From Mongoliitalea daihaiensis (GTDB lineage: Bacteria > Bacteroidota > Bacteroidia > Cytophagales > Cyclobacteriaceae), in NCBI RefSeq assembly GCF_021596945.1, contig NZ_CP063779.1, positions 4,190,001-4,254,000 of the forward strand: a DNA stretch of 64,000 bases. Direction: 5' to 3'. Made by a program: the position numbers and the translations under genes. Below, piece after piece: positions 1 through 9,304 of the stretch (position 1 is its first letter; every line of letters begins with the position of its first letter). Below the pieces are notes generated by a model. It saw only the letters and a program-made list of their open reading frames with translations, was not told where the DNA came from and searched no databases.

Positions 1-761
1 ATCAACTGCTGATAGTCTGCGAGCATGGCACTTGTTTTGGTTTGAAACTGTGACAATACCGCATAGGGCTTGATACTCAGTTTACCCAATTGTAAACGTT
101 CCTGATCTAAGAACTTCCCCGAAGTAGGAAAGGAATGTATATTTTGTTCGTAAATAGTATTCGTGAAGTTTATCTCTACTCTATCTTTCAGGACTGCATA
201 CAGTTGATTGATAAATTCTTGAAGGTCAGTGTAGGATTCCGGGAGCTCAAGCTGCTTGATCCAGTCTAAATTCAACACTAATCCAGAAGCTTGCTGATAA
301 GCTAAAAAAAAGGAAGTGTTGAGCATTAGTTCAGCATCCCCTGTCACATTCAAGACCCAGCGTTTGTTTTCAGAATTCAATTCTACCGGAAGCAATAACA
401 AAGGAGCCCTTACCAACTGACCGTTCAGCAATTTGCCTTCTACATAGGGCCAAGCGAGGTATAAGCTTTTTTCTCCGCTTTCTTTTTCGGTAAAAGCAGC
501 TGCTTGAGCCAAGCGTTTTAATTTCAATGACTGCTGATTACCAGTCTGATTTCGGGTATCCAACTGTTTGACAAGTGCCACTTTCTTTCGTTTTCCCAAC
601 AATTGGGATACGATAGCAAAGGATGATTCCCCATCTAAAAAATCTAAGGCATGAACATCTACCTGTTGATTCTCCAGCAGTTGGGATTGATAAATCAATC
701 TGTTTCGGCTGGAAAGGTCCAACAAACGATCCGCATATACCTGAAAAATCTCTTGTAGCAT
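1..761 (-). CDS. DUF4011-type helicase-related protein, N-terminal part (runs off window)
   Basis: An open frame of about 253 codons runs from an ATG at 761 to the window edge with no stop, so only the N-terminus is present. The start region reads LLDLSSRNRLIYQ, the hallmark of the DUF4011 domain found at the N-terminus of large superfamily 1 DNA/RNA helicase-like proteins. Helicase motifs would lie beyond the window and are not seen. It ends five bases before the stop of the upstream SDR gene on the same strand, so the two are probably cotranscribed. The family name rests on the N-terminal motif only; function is not established. Confidence 0.75.
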   Translation of the reverse strand, partial: MLQEIFQVYADRLLDLSSRNRLIYQSQLLENQQVDVHALDFLDGESSFAIVSQLLGKRKKVALVKQLDTRNQTGNQQSLKLKRLAQAAAFTEKESGEKSLYLAWPYVEGKLLNGQLVRAPLLLLPVELNSENKRWVLNVTGDAELMLNTSFFLAYQQASGLVLNLDWIKQLELPESYTDLQEFINQLYAVLKDRVEINFTNTIYEQNIHSFPTSGKFLDQERLQLGKLSIKPYAVLSQFQTKTSAMLADYQQL

Positions 762-766
762 ACCTG

Positions 767-1579
767 CTATTGAAAGGGAGAATCTTTCTCCTTAGCCATT
801 TTATTATACACGATTCCATCCATGATTCCAGGAATCCATTTGTTTAAAAATACAGCTAATTTTCCTTCTCCCGTTAAAACCAAGTCTCTTTTTTTGCGGA
901 TAGTGGCCTTGAATATCGCATCCGCTACTTCCTCAGAAGTCATCATACTGCCTTCATCTCGTGGAGACTCCCCTTGCACAGACCCGTCCGCTGTCAAGGC
1001 GTTATTACGGATATTGGACGCTGTAAATCCAGGACAAGCAACTAATACATGGACTCCTTTTTTCATTACTTCGGTACGCAGAGATTCAAAAAACCCATTC
1101 ATTGCATACTTACTAGCAGTATATGCTGTTCGGGCAGGTGTTCCTCGGTAGCCATTGATAGAAGAAATTCCTATGATACTTCCCTTGTTCTTCAGAATTT
1201 CCGGTAAGCAGTATTTGGTAGCATACACTGTCCCCCAAAAATTCGTATCCATGACTTTTTCAAAAACCTCTAAGTCCATTTCCTCAAATAAAGCCCGCAT
1301 AGAAATACCCGCATTGGCAATCAACACATCGATTCTTCCAAATGCTTGCATGGCTTCCTGCACCATTCGTTGATTATCGGTTTTGCTGCCGGCATCTGCT
1401 AAGACTGCCGCTACCTGTATGCCCTTCCCTTTCAATTTACTAAGAGTCGCATCTAATTTTTCTTGTGAACGGCCTGTTATGACTACGTTTGCACCTGCTA
1501 GACCAAACCTAGTGGCGCAGGCTTCCCCTATCCCTGAAGTAGCACCGGTCACTAAGACTACTCGATTATTCCACTGCAT
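767..1579 (-). CDS. SDR family NAD(P)-dependent oxidoreductase
   Basis: 270 aa, the usual length of a classical short-chain dehydrogenase/reductase. The N-terminus has the nucleotide-binding TGATSGIG (residues 11-18), then NAG at 89-91, catalytic Ser at 139-140 and YTASK with Tyr153 and Lys157, so the active site is complete. No signal peptide is seen, so it is cytosolic. The substrate cannot be read from sequence; the general look is like DltE/DHRS7-type SDRs. It lies directly upstream of the DUF4011 gene with a five-base gap and is divergent from rlmD. Confidence 0.9.
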   Translation of the reverse strand: MQWNNRVVLVTGATSGIGEACATRFGLAGANVVITGRSQEKLDATLSKLKGKGIQVAAVLADAGSKTDNQRMVQEAMQAFGRIDVLIANAGISMRALFEEMDLEVFEKVMDTNFWGTVYATKYCLPEILKNKGSIIGISSINGYRGTPARTAYTASKYAMNGFFESLRTEVMKKGVHVLVACPGFTASNIRNNALTADGSVQGESPRDEGSMMTSEEVADAIFKATIRKKRDLVLTGEGKLAVFLNKWIPGIMDGIVYNKMAKEKDSPFQ

Positions 1580-1679
1580 ATGATGTGATTAAGATTCAAA
1601 GATAAAAAAACTACTGTGTCTAAGCCACTAAATCTTTTAACCAACCCTGAAAGGATAAGGTTAGCGCAGATTTTTTGAT

Positions 1680-1687
1680 TAATTTTG
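1680..1687 (+). promoter_or_regulatory. Bacteroidota -7 element TAATTTTG in front of rlmD
   Basis: TAATTTTG fits the TAnnTTTG -7 consensus of the Bacteroidota housekeeping sigma factor. It ends five bases before the rlmD ATG at 1693, so transcription would start at or next to the start codon and the mRNA would be nearly leaderless. No clear TTG -33 element is visible at the expected distance. Confidence 0.45.
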
Positions 1688-1692
1688 CGGCC

Positions 1693-3099
1693 ATGTCTAG
1701 AAAAATGAAAAATAAGATTGTTACCAATCTATTGATCGAACGAATCGCAGCGGAAGGAAAATGTGTGGGACACCATGAAGGAAAGGTTGTTTTTGTTCAA
1801 AATGTAGCTCCTGGGGATGTGGTGGATATACGTGTCACGAGAGGAAAAAGCTCATTCTTGGAAGGTGAAGCCATTCATTTTCACGAATATTCCAAAGATC
1901 GGGTAAATGCTTTTTGCAGCCATTTTGGAACCTGTGGTGGTTGTAAGTGGCAACATATCAATTATGACTTACAACAAACATATAAGAGACAACAAGTAGT
2001 AGACCAATTTACTCGAATTGGAAAAATAGAAATTCCGGAAGTAAAACCAATTATTGGTTCTGCACACACTCAATATTACAGAAATAAGCTTGATTTTACG
2101 TTTTCAAATAATCGATGGTTGACGCGAGAAGAAATCAACTCAGGGGAAGATTTTGAGCGAAATGCCTTAGGCTTTCACATTCCTAAGATGTTTGACAAGA
2201 TCATTGATATCGAACACTGTTACTTGCAAGGTGGAATCTCAAATGAGGTTAGAAATCAGTTAAGGGATTTTGCACGTACCCATCAGCTTTCTTTCTATGA
2301 CATCCGTAAGCAAGAAGGACTACTGCGCAACCTGATCATCCGTAGCAGCAGCACAGGTGAAACCATGGTGATTGTTCAATTTGGGGCAAATGAAGCTGGG
2401 CCAATTCAACTGGTTATGAATTTCCTACAAGAAAAATTTCCTTCCATCACTTCGTTGCTTTACATCGTCAATTTGAAGAAAAATGAAACTTTTCATGACT
2501 TAGATGTCATTACCTTTTCAGGCAAAGATTTCATTGAGGAAGAAATGGAAGGCTTAAAATTTAGAATCGGCCCTAAATCATTTTATCAAACCAACTCTGC
2601 CCAAGCGTATGAATTGTACAAGGTAACTCGGGACTTTGCAGAGCTAAATGGAGATGAAATTGTCTACGACTTATATACTGGCACAGGTACTATTGCTAAT
2701 TTCGTGGCTAAGCAAGCAAAGCAAGTGATCGGAATTGAATATGTGGAAGCAGCGATAGTCGATGCAAAGTTAAATGCACAAGTCAACGGCCTAGATAACA
2801 CCTTGTTTTATGCAGGGGATATGAAGGATATGTTGACGGATGATTTCATCGCCAAACATGCCAAACCAGATGTTATCATTACGGACCCTCCAAGAGCGGG
2901 TATGCATGAGGATGTGGTCAACATGTTGCTGAAATTGGAGGCTCCAAAAATTGTGTATGTTTCCTGCAATCCTGCCACTCAGGCACGTGACGTAGCATTA
3001 TTGACGGAAAAGTACACAGTGGATAAAATACAGCCCGTGGACATGTTTCCACAAACCTATCATGTTGAAAATGTTGTACGCTTAACTTTAAAATCATGA
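1693..3099 (+). CDS. rlmD: 23S rRNA (uracil-5-)-methyltransferase RlmD/RumA family
   Basis: 468 aa from the ATG at 1693; an in-frame TTG at 1675 is less likely because it precedes the promoter-like element. The order is that of the TrmA/RumA family: an N-terminal TRAM domain (residues 8-65), cysteines at 75, 81 and 84 (CSHFGTCGGC) that with a later cysteine bind a 4Fe-4S cluster, and a C-terminal SAM-dependent methyltransferase domain with DLYTGTGT, DPPRAG and the catalytic cysteine in VSCNPAT. It methylates C5 of a 23S rRNA uridine. Bacteroidota often carry more than one paralogue, so the exact target (U1939 or U747) is inferred. Its stop overlaps the next start in an ATGA. Confidence 0.88.
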   Translation: MSRKMKNKIVTNLLIERIAAEGKCVGHHEGKVVFVQNVAPGDVVDIRVTRGKSSFLEGEAIHFHEYSKDRVNAFCSHFGTCGGCKWQHINYDLQQTYKRQQVVDQFTRIGKIEIPEVKPIIGSAHTQYYRNKLDFTFSNNRWLTREEINSGEDFERNALGFHIPKMFDKIIDIEHCYLQGGISNEVRNQLRDFARTHQLSFYDIRKQEGLLRNLIIRSSSTGETMVIVQFGANEAGPIQLVMNFLQEKFPSITSLLYIVNLKKNETFHDLDVITFSGKDFIEEEMEGLKFRIGPKSFYQTNSAQAYELYKVTRDFAELNGDEIVYDLYTGTGTIANFVAKQAKQVIGIEYVEAAIVDAKLNAQVNGLDNTLFYAGDMKDMLTDDFIAKHAKPDVIITDPPRAGMHEDVVNMLLKLEAPKIVYVSCNPATQARDVALLTEKYTVDKIQPVDMFPQTYHVENVVRLTLKS

Positions 3100-3473
3100 T
3101 ATCAGATTTCAATGATCCAGAATTAAGTGGTAAGTATTTGGGAACCATCACCAAGGACTTTGTAAAAGTTTCAGACCTTTTAAAAGAAGCTTCTTACCAA
3201 GTCAGAAGCCGAAAATTTTCAGAATTTCCCATTTTTCCTATTTCCAAGGAAGAGCAGCCAATAGGTCAATTATTCTTAGGGAAAAAAGAAAAAGATCTAG
3301 ATTGGAATTATTACATTACCTATGCAGATGAATTTATACAACGCAAGCTAATTGCCGAGGAGCTATTTGAGGAGTTCAAGAGTAATTATAAAAATCCGGA
3401 TGAGTTTTGCTGTTTGTTTGTGATTGATGGTCAATTCACATCTTTTGTATTTATACCTTTTCCAGAAGATTGA
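3096..3473 (+). CDS. Conserved hypothetical protein, cotranslated with rlmD
   Basis: 125 aa, no signal peptide or membrane segment. The ATG overlaps the rlmD stop in ATGA, which suggests translational coupling. The protein is acidic with an alternating aromatic/charged pattern (DLDWNYYITYADEF, FCCLFVIDGQFTSFVFIPF) and no motif I recognise. The coupling points to a small partner or regulator, but no function can be assigned. The following sensor kinase frame opens in the same reading frame directly after this gene's TGA. Confidence 0.65.
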   Translation: MISDFNDPELSGKYLGTITKDFVKVSDLLKEASYQVRSRKFSEFPIFPISKEEQPIGQLFLGKKEKDLDWNYYITYADEFIQRKLIAEELFEEFKSNYKNPDEFCCLFVIDGQFTSFVFIPFPED

Positions 3474-3485
3474 TTTCTCATTATC

Positions 3486-6473
3486 TTGGCAATCAATTTA
3501 TATTCATCGCCATTGATACTACAACTACACGCGCTAAATCTGAGAGCAGTCTGCACACTACTGCTCTTAGTGCTTTTAACAATAACATCTTCCAAGCACT
3601 CTTCATTGTTGGCGCAGGAGCGTTTTATTCGACCTTTAAGCTTTTTGGAAGGTCTGCCTACGCAAACCATTTATGATATCCATCAAGACCCTAAAGGCTA
3701 CCTTTATTTAGGTACAGATATCGGTGTTTACAAATACAATGGACAAAGCTTTTCAAAACTACCTACACCGGAGTCATGGGATAATAACTTTGATAATTTA
3801 TTTCATGACGAATCAGGGGTTATTTGGGTAAAAAATTTCGCCAATCAAATTTTTAAGGAAGAAAACGGAGCCCTACGCCTGATTCCTGAAATACAAGATC
3901 TAATCAAGCCATTAGGAGGTCTGAAAAAATTCACCATTCAATCAGACTCTTTGTTTGCTGCTTTGGACAATACCCTGATTAGTATAGATTTGAATACGTT
4001 CAACCCTCGTTTTATTTTAAAAAGCCAAGGACCAGAAAATACTTTTTTTTCCCTGCAGAAATATAATAAGGATGTTTTCTTCAATAATTTCAAGACTATA
4101 TTTGACAGTAATGGGAGCTCAAGTTTTAGCAGTCCAAAAGGATCTAAAGTTTTAGAATTCACTTTTTTCAAAGGAAATCCATATGGCCTAAATAGGTCTT
4201 TTGAGGGCGAAATTTTTCAAATGACTTCTGGAAAAATGATTGATAAATCTAGATTACCTGAAGGTACCTATCTCTACTTTTTCAGAGAAATAAATGATGC
4301 TTTGTATATCTGTACCAACAAAGGATTATTTGGTATTGATGTTGAAAAAAACACCATCACTCACTCCATTCTTGAAGGTAAACGAGTCTCCGATGTCATT
4401 GTAGATAGGGAGGGAAACCTCTGGATAAGCACTTTGGATGATGGCCTATTTTTTATTGCCAATGCTCCCTTATACACTACAGAATTGATCAATTTTAGAG
4501 AAACTACACGTAACAATATTTTATCTCTTGCTTTAACCAATGACCAGAAAATTCTAGCTGGAAATAACAAAGGAAATATTTTCAGAGTAACAAGTGAAGG
4601 AAGAATCATACAAACTTATAGCTCTGAACTTCAAAATGAGGTCGAGTTTATTTATTTTGATGAGCTTAAAGGCAAAGTGTTCTATACCCAAGGCTATTTT
4701 GATTATCCATTGGGTAAAAAAAGTAAAGAAATCTACTTTTCAAAAAAAATGATGCCCGATGATGCTGGGAATTTTCTGATCGCTACCTCAGTAAGTTCAG
4801 GTCTCATCGCTAATGATCTCACTAGCATTCCCAGCGTAAGTTTTAACAACTCACTACCATTAACAATCTTTTCCACAACTGCTATTCCCTACTATGATTT
4901 AGTCGATAAAAGAGCGAAATCAGCCTATTTCTCAAAAAAATACCAACGGTATTATATTGGTTCATCAGAAGGGTTGTTTGCTTTTTCTAAAGATGGGACT
5001 ATGTCAGCCATTTCAATTTCAGACTCCTCCCCCTTAATTGTGAATAGTATGACAGAGGATGCTAATGGAACAATTTGGATTGGAACTCAACAAAAAGGAC
5101 TTATTGCCTTAAGAGGAGAAACCATTGAGGAAGCAGTCTCAGTTATTTTTGAAGAAGCTGCATCTCCTGTCAAAAAAGTCATTTATAAAGATGAAAACAT
5201 CTACTTTATTGGCGGAAATCAACTGTATAAATACCATATACCTTCTAAAAACATGCAGTTACTACCCATATCCTTTATGTTTAAGGGAATCAATATCAAT
5301 GATCTACTTCTCTCAGAAGATAAATTATGGTTGGCTACCTCGGAGGGATTGCTTTGGACGAACATAAAGGAGTCAATTCAATTCCCTGAACCATTAATTT
5401 ATTTACAACAAGTGAATTCTACGAATGGAATCATTTCACTGGACGAAAAACTCCCATATGATATAGAAAACCTAGAACTTCAATTTGATGTACTTCACTT
5501 TAAAAGTATGGGAGCATACAATCTACAGTTTAGAATCAATTCCAATCAAGATAACTGGCAAACAATCGGAAGAGGCCAACAATCTATTTTCTTTGCAGGA
5601 TTAAATCCAGGTAATTATCAGTTGGAAGTACGCGCAGTGATTGGGGGAAATATATCAACTTCTATTCTTGTTAATTTTGTAGTTGAAACCCCTTTTTGGA
5701 AAACATGGTGGTTTATGGTTCTTGTAGTCTTCCTCATAATTCTAGGATCTGTGGCTTATGTAGTAAATTATAGTAAAAGGCTCCAAGAAAAAGAAACCAT
5801 CAAATCCAAATTATTGCAATCTCAACTAACAGCCTTGCGCAGTCAGATGAATCCTCACTTTTTATTTAATGTGATCAATGCTGTACAAGGCTTAATTTTT
5901 GCAAATAAAAAAGCGGATGCTGCTGAGTACTTAGGGGAATTTTCTAACCTAATGCGCAAAGTATTACAGCAATCTGATAAACAATTTGTGCGTTTAGAAG
6001 AAGAGATTCAGCTGATTGATTTATATATTTCTATCGAAAAAAGAAGATTTGAAGAAGATTTTCAATATATTTTGGAGATCGATCACCATTTAGATAAAAA
6101 CAGTATTCAAATTCCTTCTTTGATTGTTCAGCCGTTTGTAGAAAATGCGATCAAACATGGGCTTCTACACCAAATAGGAGAAAGAAAGTTAAGCCTTACC
6201 TTTGGAATGGATGAAGATGAAAAGCATGTAAAAATTACCATAGAAGATAATGGCGTAGGAAGAAAAACCTCGACAGAAATTAACAGTAAGCGAAATAGTC
6301 ACCAAGCATTTGCTACCAAAGCAATTGAAACCAGAGTTAACTTACTCAACCAAAGTTTAGCTGATCCGATTACTTGTTCCATAGAAGACCTGATCAATGA
6401 ACAGGGAGCAGGAATCGGCACCAGAGTCACCCTCAGATTACCATTCACCTATGAATACAGCCATACTAGTTGA
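3486..6473 (+). CDS. Hybrid propeller-type LytS-family sensor histidine kinase
   Basis: 995 aa. After a signal-like hydrophobic N-terminus come Reg_prop repeats forming two-component propellers in the periplasm (residues about 50-640, e.g. GNLWISTLDDGLF and GTIWIGTQQKGL), a Y_Y_Y domain (about 650-735), one membrane helix (about 740-762), and a His_kinase domain with SQMNPHFLFNVINAVQ carrying the phospho-acceptor His, and a LytS-type HATPase (PFVENAIKHG, IEDNGVGR). No ATG exists near the start; TTG at 3486 or a nearby GTG/TTG must be used. The frame follows the upstream stop after 12 bases. The partner regulator overlaps its end by 23 bases. Confidence 0.88.
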   Translation: MAINLYSSPLILQLHALNLRAVCTLLLLVLLTITSSKHSSLLAQERFIRPLSFLEGLPTQTIYDIHQDPKGYLYLGTDIGVYKYNGQSFSKLPTPESWDNNFDNLFHDESGVIWVKNFANQIFKEENGALRLIPEIQDLIKPLGGLKKFTIQSDSLFAALDNTLISIDLNTFNPRFILKSQGPENTFFSLQKYNKDVFFNNFKTIFDSNGSSSFSSPKGSKVLEFTFFKGNPYGLNRSFEGEIFQMTSGKMIDKSRLPEGTYLYFFREINDALYICTNKGLFGIDVEKNTITHSILEGKRVSDVIVDREGNLWISTLDDGLFFIANAPLYTTELINFRETTRNNILSLALTNDQKILAGNNKGNIFRVTSEGRIIQTYSSELQNEVEFIYFDELKGKVFYTQGYFDYPLGKKSKEIYFSKKMMPDDAGNFLIATSVSSGLIANDLTSIPSVSFNNSLPLTIFSTTAIPYYDLVDKRAKSAYFSKKYQRYYIGSSEGLFAFSKDGTMSAISISDSSPLIVNSMTEDANGTIWIGTQQKGLIALRGETIEEAVSVIFEEAASPVKKVIYKDENIYFIGGNQLYKYHIPSKNMQLLPISFMFKGININDLLLSEDKLWLATSEGLLWTNIKESIQFPEPLIYLQQVNSTNGIISLDEKLPYDIENLELQFDVLHFKSMGAYNLQFRINSNQDNWQTIGRGQQSIFFAGLNPGNYQLEVRAVIGGNISTSILVNFVVETPFWKTWWFMVLVVFLIILGSVAYVVNYSKRLQEKETIKSKLLQSQLTALRSQMNPHFLFNVINAVQGLIFANKKADAAEYLGEFSNLMRKVLQQSDKQFVRLEEEIQLIDLYISIEKRRFEEDFQYILEIDHHLDKNSIQIPSLIVQPFVENAIKHGLLHQIGERKLSLTFGMDEDEKHVKITIEDNGVGRKTSTEINSKRNSHQAFATKAIETRVNLLNQSLADPITCSIEDLINEQGAGIGTRVTLRLPFTYEYSHTS

Positions 6474-7191
6474 TGATGAACCAATAGCACGATTGTCCCT
6501 TCGTGGCATGTTGGAAACTTACTTCCCAAAAATACATATCAAAGGAGAGGCTAAAAATCTCCCAGATGCGATCAAGCTCATACATCAGCAAAAACCAGAT
6601 ATTATCTTTTTGGACATTGAAATGCCTGGCTATTCGGGCTTGGAAATATTAGATTTTTTTAATGTTCAACAACTAAAGTCCAAAATTATTTTTGTAACTG
6701 CTTACGAAGAGTTTGCACTGAAAGCATTTGAACTCTCGGCAGTTGACTACTTGCTTAAACCTATTCAAAAAAATGCATTGGAACGGGCATTATCAAAAAT
6801 TAGTAGTCCTCAGCAGGAAGCCTTACAGGTATTACAAGAAAACTTAAAGCATCATAAACCTCAAAAAATCACACTTCAAACAGGTGAAGGACTCCTTTTT
6901 TTAAAATTAGATGATATTATTTACCTCAAAGCAGATGGTTCTTATACACATTTTTTCCTCAGCGATAACGAAAAAGTAATTGTTTCTAAACGTCTCTTAG
7001 AGTATGAAAAACTCTTGGAGCTTGGAAGCTTTATGCGGATCCATAGGAGTCATATCATCAATCTGGACCATATCAAAAAAATAACTAAAGAAGATGGCGG
7101 TGGTGTGGTCATGAGTACTGGTGAACTACTTTCAATCTCGCAAGAGAAAAAAAGCGAACTACTTGCCCTATTCGGAGATCAAAAACTGTAA
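6451..7191 (+). CDS. LytTR-family response regulator
   Basis: 246 aa from the ATG at 6451 (MNTAILVDDEP); an upstream in-frame start at 6397 would add residues unlike any receiver domain. The receiver has acidic pair D8-D9, phospho-acceptor Asp55 (FLDIEMPG) and Lys103 (LLKPIQ). The C-terminal LytTR DNA-binding domain spans about 140-243 (LKADGSYTHFFL, MRIHRSHIIN). It overlaps the kinase by 23 bases and is clearly its cognate partner. Targets are unknown; LytTR regulators bind direct repeats upstream of target promoters. Confidence 0.93.
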   Translation: MNTAILVDDEPIARLSLRGMLETYFPKIHIKGEAKNLPDAIKLIHQQKPDIIFLDIEMPGYSGLEILDFFNVQQLKSKIIFVTAYEEFALKAFELSAVDYLLKPIQKNALERALSKISSPQQEALQVLQENLKHHKPQKITLQTGEGLLFLKLDDIIYLKADGSYTHFFLSDNEKVIVSKRLLEYEKLLELGSFMRIHRSHIINLDHIKKITKEDGGGVVMSTGELLSISQEKKSELLALFGDQKL

Positions 7192-7264
7192 GAGGAGTGG
7201 ACAATGAGCAAGAGATAGTAAACAATGCTTAAGAATGAGTAGTGAACATTCGTATGTCAAACTA

Positions 7265-7297
7265 ACTTTTCCAAAGTTCAGAACTTTGGAAAAGTTT
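7265..7297. terminator. 33-bp perfect palindrome with one-base loop, putative bidirectional terminator
   Basis: Two 16-base arms (7265-7280 and 7282-7297, starting AACTTTTCC and ending GGAAAAGTT) pair perfectly around a single A. It sits between the convergent response regulator and thiL genes and is followed by a T-rich stretch, so a terminator acting both ways is likely. The architecture matches the palindrome at 46951-46983 with different stem bases. Confidence 0.55.
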
Positions 7298-7397
7298 CTT
7301 GGTTTCTAACTTCTCGATGTTTTTTTTCCTTCCTGAAATTTTTTGATTCTTATCTTATGCCTCTAAATTTTAATCTATCGAATCTCGCTCCTAGTCT

Positions 7398-8432
7398 CTA
7401 AAAATGCTTCCAACCTTGGGCTTTCAGGTTGACAACTGTTCCACTTTTGGTAACCAAGGATTTCCCCTCAGAAGGCGGTGAGATATGACCGATGAAATGA
7501 ATGTCGGGGTGTTTTTCAAGTGTTTTAAAGTCTTTTTGATCAATGGTAAACAGCAATTCGTAATCCTCTCCCCCATTCAAAACACAAGTAATCGGATCCA
7601 ATCCAAGTTCTACTGCGGTATCAAAGGTTTGTTTATCTATCGGGAGTTTATCTTCATAAATAGTCACTCCACAGTTGGAATGCCGACATATATGGAATAG
7701 CTCAGAAGCTAATCCATCGGAAACATCCAGCATACTGCTAGGAACAACTCCCATCTCCCGCAATTCATAAATTATATCCATCCGTGCTTGAGGGCGAAGC
7801 TGTCTACCAGTAACATACGCATATTTCTCTAAATCGGGCTTCATATTCGGATCAGCAAGATATACTTGCTTTTCTCTTTCTAGAATCTGTAAGCCAATCA
7901 AAGCTCCGCCCAAGTCCCCTGTAGCACAGATAATATCATTTAATTGCGCACCTGAACGATAGCTAACCTCTTCTTTTTTGGCAATGCCCATGGCTGTTAC
8001 AGAAATCACCAATCCTGAACGAGATGCTGTAGTATCTCCACCTATAACGTCAACTGCGTAGTGATCCGCAGCCATACGAATTCCTTCATACAATGCCTCC
8101 ACTGCTTCCACCGAAAAGCGGTTAGAAAGTGCAATACTTACCGTTACTTGCTTAGGTATTGCATTCATCGCTGCCACGTCTGAAATGTTGACGGCGATGG
8201 CTTTAAAACCCAAGTGTTGCAAAGGTGTGTAGGATAAGTCAAAATGCACTCCTTCCACCAATAAATCCGTAGTAACCACTTGCACCATTCCATCTCCTAG
8301 ATCAATAACTGCCGCATCATCTCCAATTCCCTTAAGTGTAGATGCATGACGAGGGGTCAATTGCTGACTCAAACGCTCAATTAATCCAAACTCTCCCAAT
8401 TCACTGATTTCGGTTCTTTTCTGATTTTCCAT
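7398..8432 (-). CDS. thiL: Thiamine-monophosphate kinase
   Basis: 344 aa from the ATG at 8432, which shares one base with the stop of mce (TAATG); an upstream ATG at 8453 is possible. ThiL phosphorylates thiamine phosphate to thiamine diphosphate with ATP. Visible family motifs are GIGDDAAVID, VTTDLLVEGVHFD, IGGDTTASRSG, LDVSDGLASEL and NGGEDYELLFT, which cover the Mg-ATP and substrate sites of the AIR-synthase-like fold. Cytosolic. Cotranscribed with mce by overlap; the pairing is not obviously metabolic. Confidence 0.95.
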   Translation of the reverse strand: MENQKRTEISELGEFGLIERLSQQLTPRHASTLKGIGDDAAVIDLGDGMVQVVTTDLLVEGVHFDLSYTPLQHLGFKAIAVNISDVAAMNAIPKQVTVSIALSNRFSVEAVEALYEGIRMAADHYAVDVIGGDTTASRSGLVISVTAMGIAKKEEVSYRSGAQLNDIICATGDLGGALIGLQILEREKQVYLADPNMKPDLEKYAYVTGRQLRPQARMDIIYELREMGVVPSSMLDVSDGLASELFHICRHSNCGVTIYEDKLPIDKQTFDTAVELGLDPITCVLNGGEDYELLFTIDQKDFKTLEKHPDIHFIGHISPPSEGKSLVTKSGTVVNLKAQGWKHF

Positions 8433-8836
8433 TAGGCTTTCTTTTCCTGACATAATTCCACCAATACACCATTGGTACTTTTCGGGTGCAAAAATACCAC
8501 TAATTTATTATCTGCACCTTCTTTTGGAGTTTCATTTAAAATTTCGAAACCTTCATCCTTCAAACGAGCCACTTCTGCATGAATATCTTCGACATCAAAC
8601 GCGATGTGATGGATACCCTCTCCTTTTTTGTCGATAAACTTAGCAATAGGACTGGTATCACGAGTCGCCTCCAATAATTCAATTTTTGTCTCCCCAATCA
8701 TAAAAAAAGAAGTACTTACCCCTTCACCTTCCACTGTTTCTTCCTTGTAATGGGTTTCTCCTAAGAGTTTTTTGAAAAGATTATTAGATGCTTCCAAGTT
8801 GGAAACCGCGATTCCTAAGTGTTCAATTTTTCTCAT
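8432..8836 (-). CDS. mce: Methylmalonyl-CoA epimerase (VOC superfamily)
   Basis: 134 aa from MRKIEHLGIAV (ATG at 8836); the TTG at 8860 would add eight residues not seen in the family. The glyoxalase/VOC fold is visible as two repeats, with metal ligands in KIEHLGIAV, GEGIHHIAF and the C-terminal VLVELCQ. The enzyme interconverts R- and S-methylmalonyl-CoA in propionate metabolism and the reverse methylmalonyl-CoA mutase route. Mutase genes are not in the window. Confidence 0.9.
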   Translation of the reverse strand: MRKIEHLGIAVSNLEASNNLFKKLLGETHYKEETVEGEGVSTSFFMIGETKIELLEATRDTSPIAKFIDKKGEGIHHIAFDVEDIHAEVARLKDEGFEILNETPKEGADNKLVVFLHPKSTNGVLVELCQEKKA

Positions 8837-8917
8837 TTTAAAATTTTGTATCTTTAACAATGAATTTTTTCTGAATCGAAAATGTTTCTAAATTCACATG
8901 CTAAACCTAGTAAAAAA

Positions 8918-9244
8918 ATGATTACAGTTTCCGATAAGGCCAAAGAAAGAATCCTTCAATTGAAAAAAGAAGAAGGCCGAGAAGAAAATGACAATATACG
9001 AGTGTCTGTCAAAGGTGGTGGTTGTTCAGGATTGAAGTATGATCTGAATTTTGATGCAACCGTTGTAGACTCAGATCAAGTTTTTGAAGACAAAGGAATT
9101 AAAATTCTTGTCGATAGAAAAAGCCTTTTGTATTTAGCTGGCACTATTCTGGAATTCTCTGATGGATTAAATGGAAAGGGTTTTCAATTTGTAAACCCCA
9201 ATGCATCGAGAACCTGTGGATGTGGAGAAAGTTTTTCTGTGTAA
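8918..9244 (+). CDS. A-type iron-sulfur cluster carrier (IscA/SufA/ErpA family)
   Basis: 108 aa starting at MITVSDKAKERI (ATG 8918); an upstream start at 8882 would add twelve atypical residues. The three conserved cysteines are in GGGCSGLKY and the C-terminal TCGCGESF, which bind Fe or a transient Fe-S cluster for delivery to client proteins. It is divergent from mce and followed by a terminator. The subfamily (SufA versus ErpA) cannot be told from sequence alone. Confidence 0.93.
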   Translation: MITVSDKAKERILQLKKEEGREENDNIRVSVKGGGCSGLKYDLNFDATVVDSDQVFEDKGIKILVDRKSLLYLAGTILEFSDGLNGKGFQFVNPNASRTCGCGESFSV

Positions 9245-9267
9245 ACACGATAAAAACAATTATAAAT

Positions 9268-9304
9268 CGAAAAGCCTTTTCTGAAAACGGAAAGGCTTTT
9301 TTCA
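9268..9304 (+). terminator. Rho-independent terminator of the A-type Fe-S gene
   Basis: Perfect 10-base arms AAAAGCCTTT (9270-9279) and AAAGGCTTTT (9291-9300) with an 11-base loop, running into a T-tract, 25 bases after the stop codon. Confidence 0.8.
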
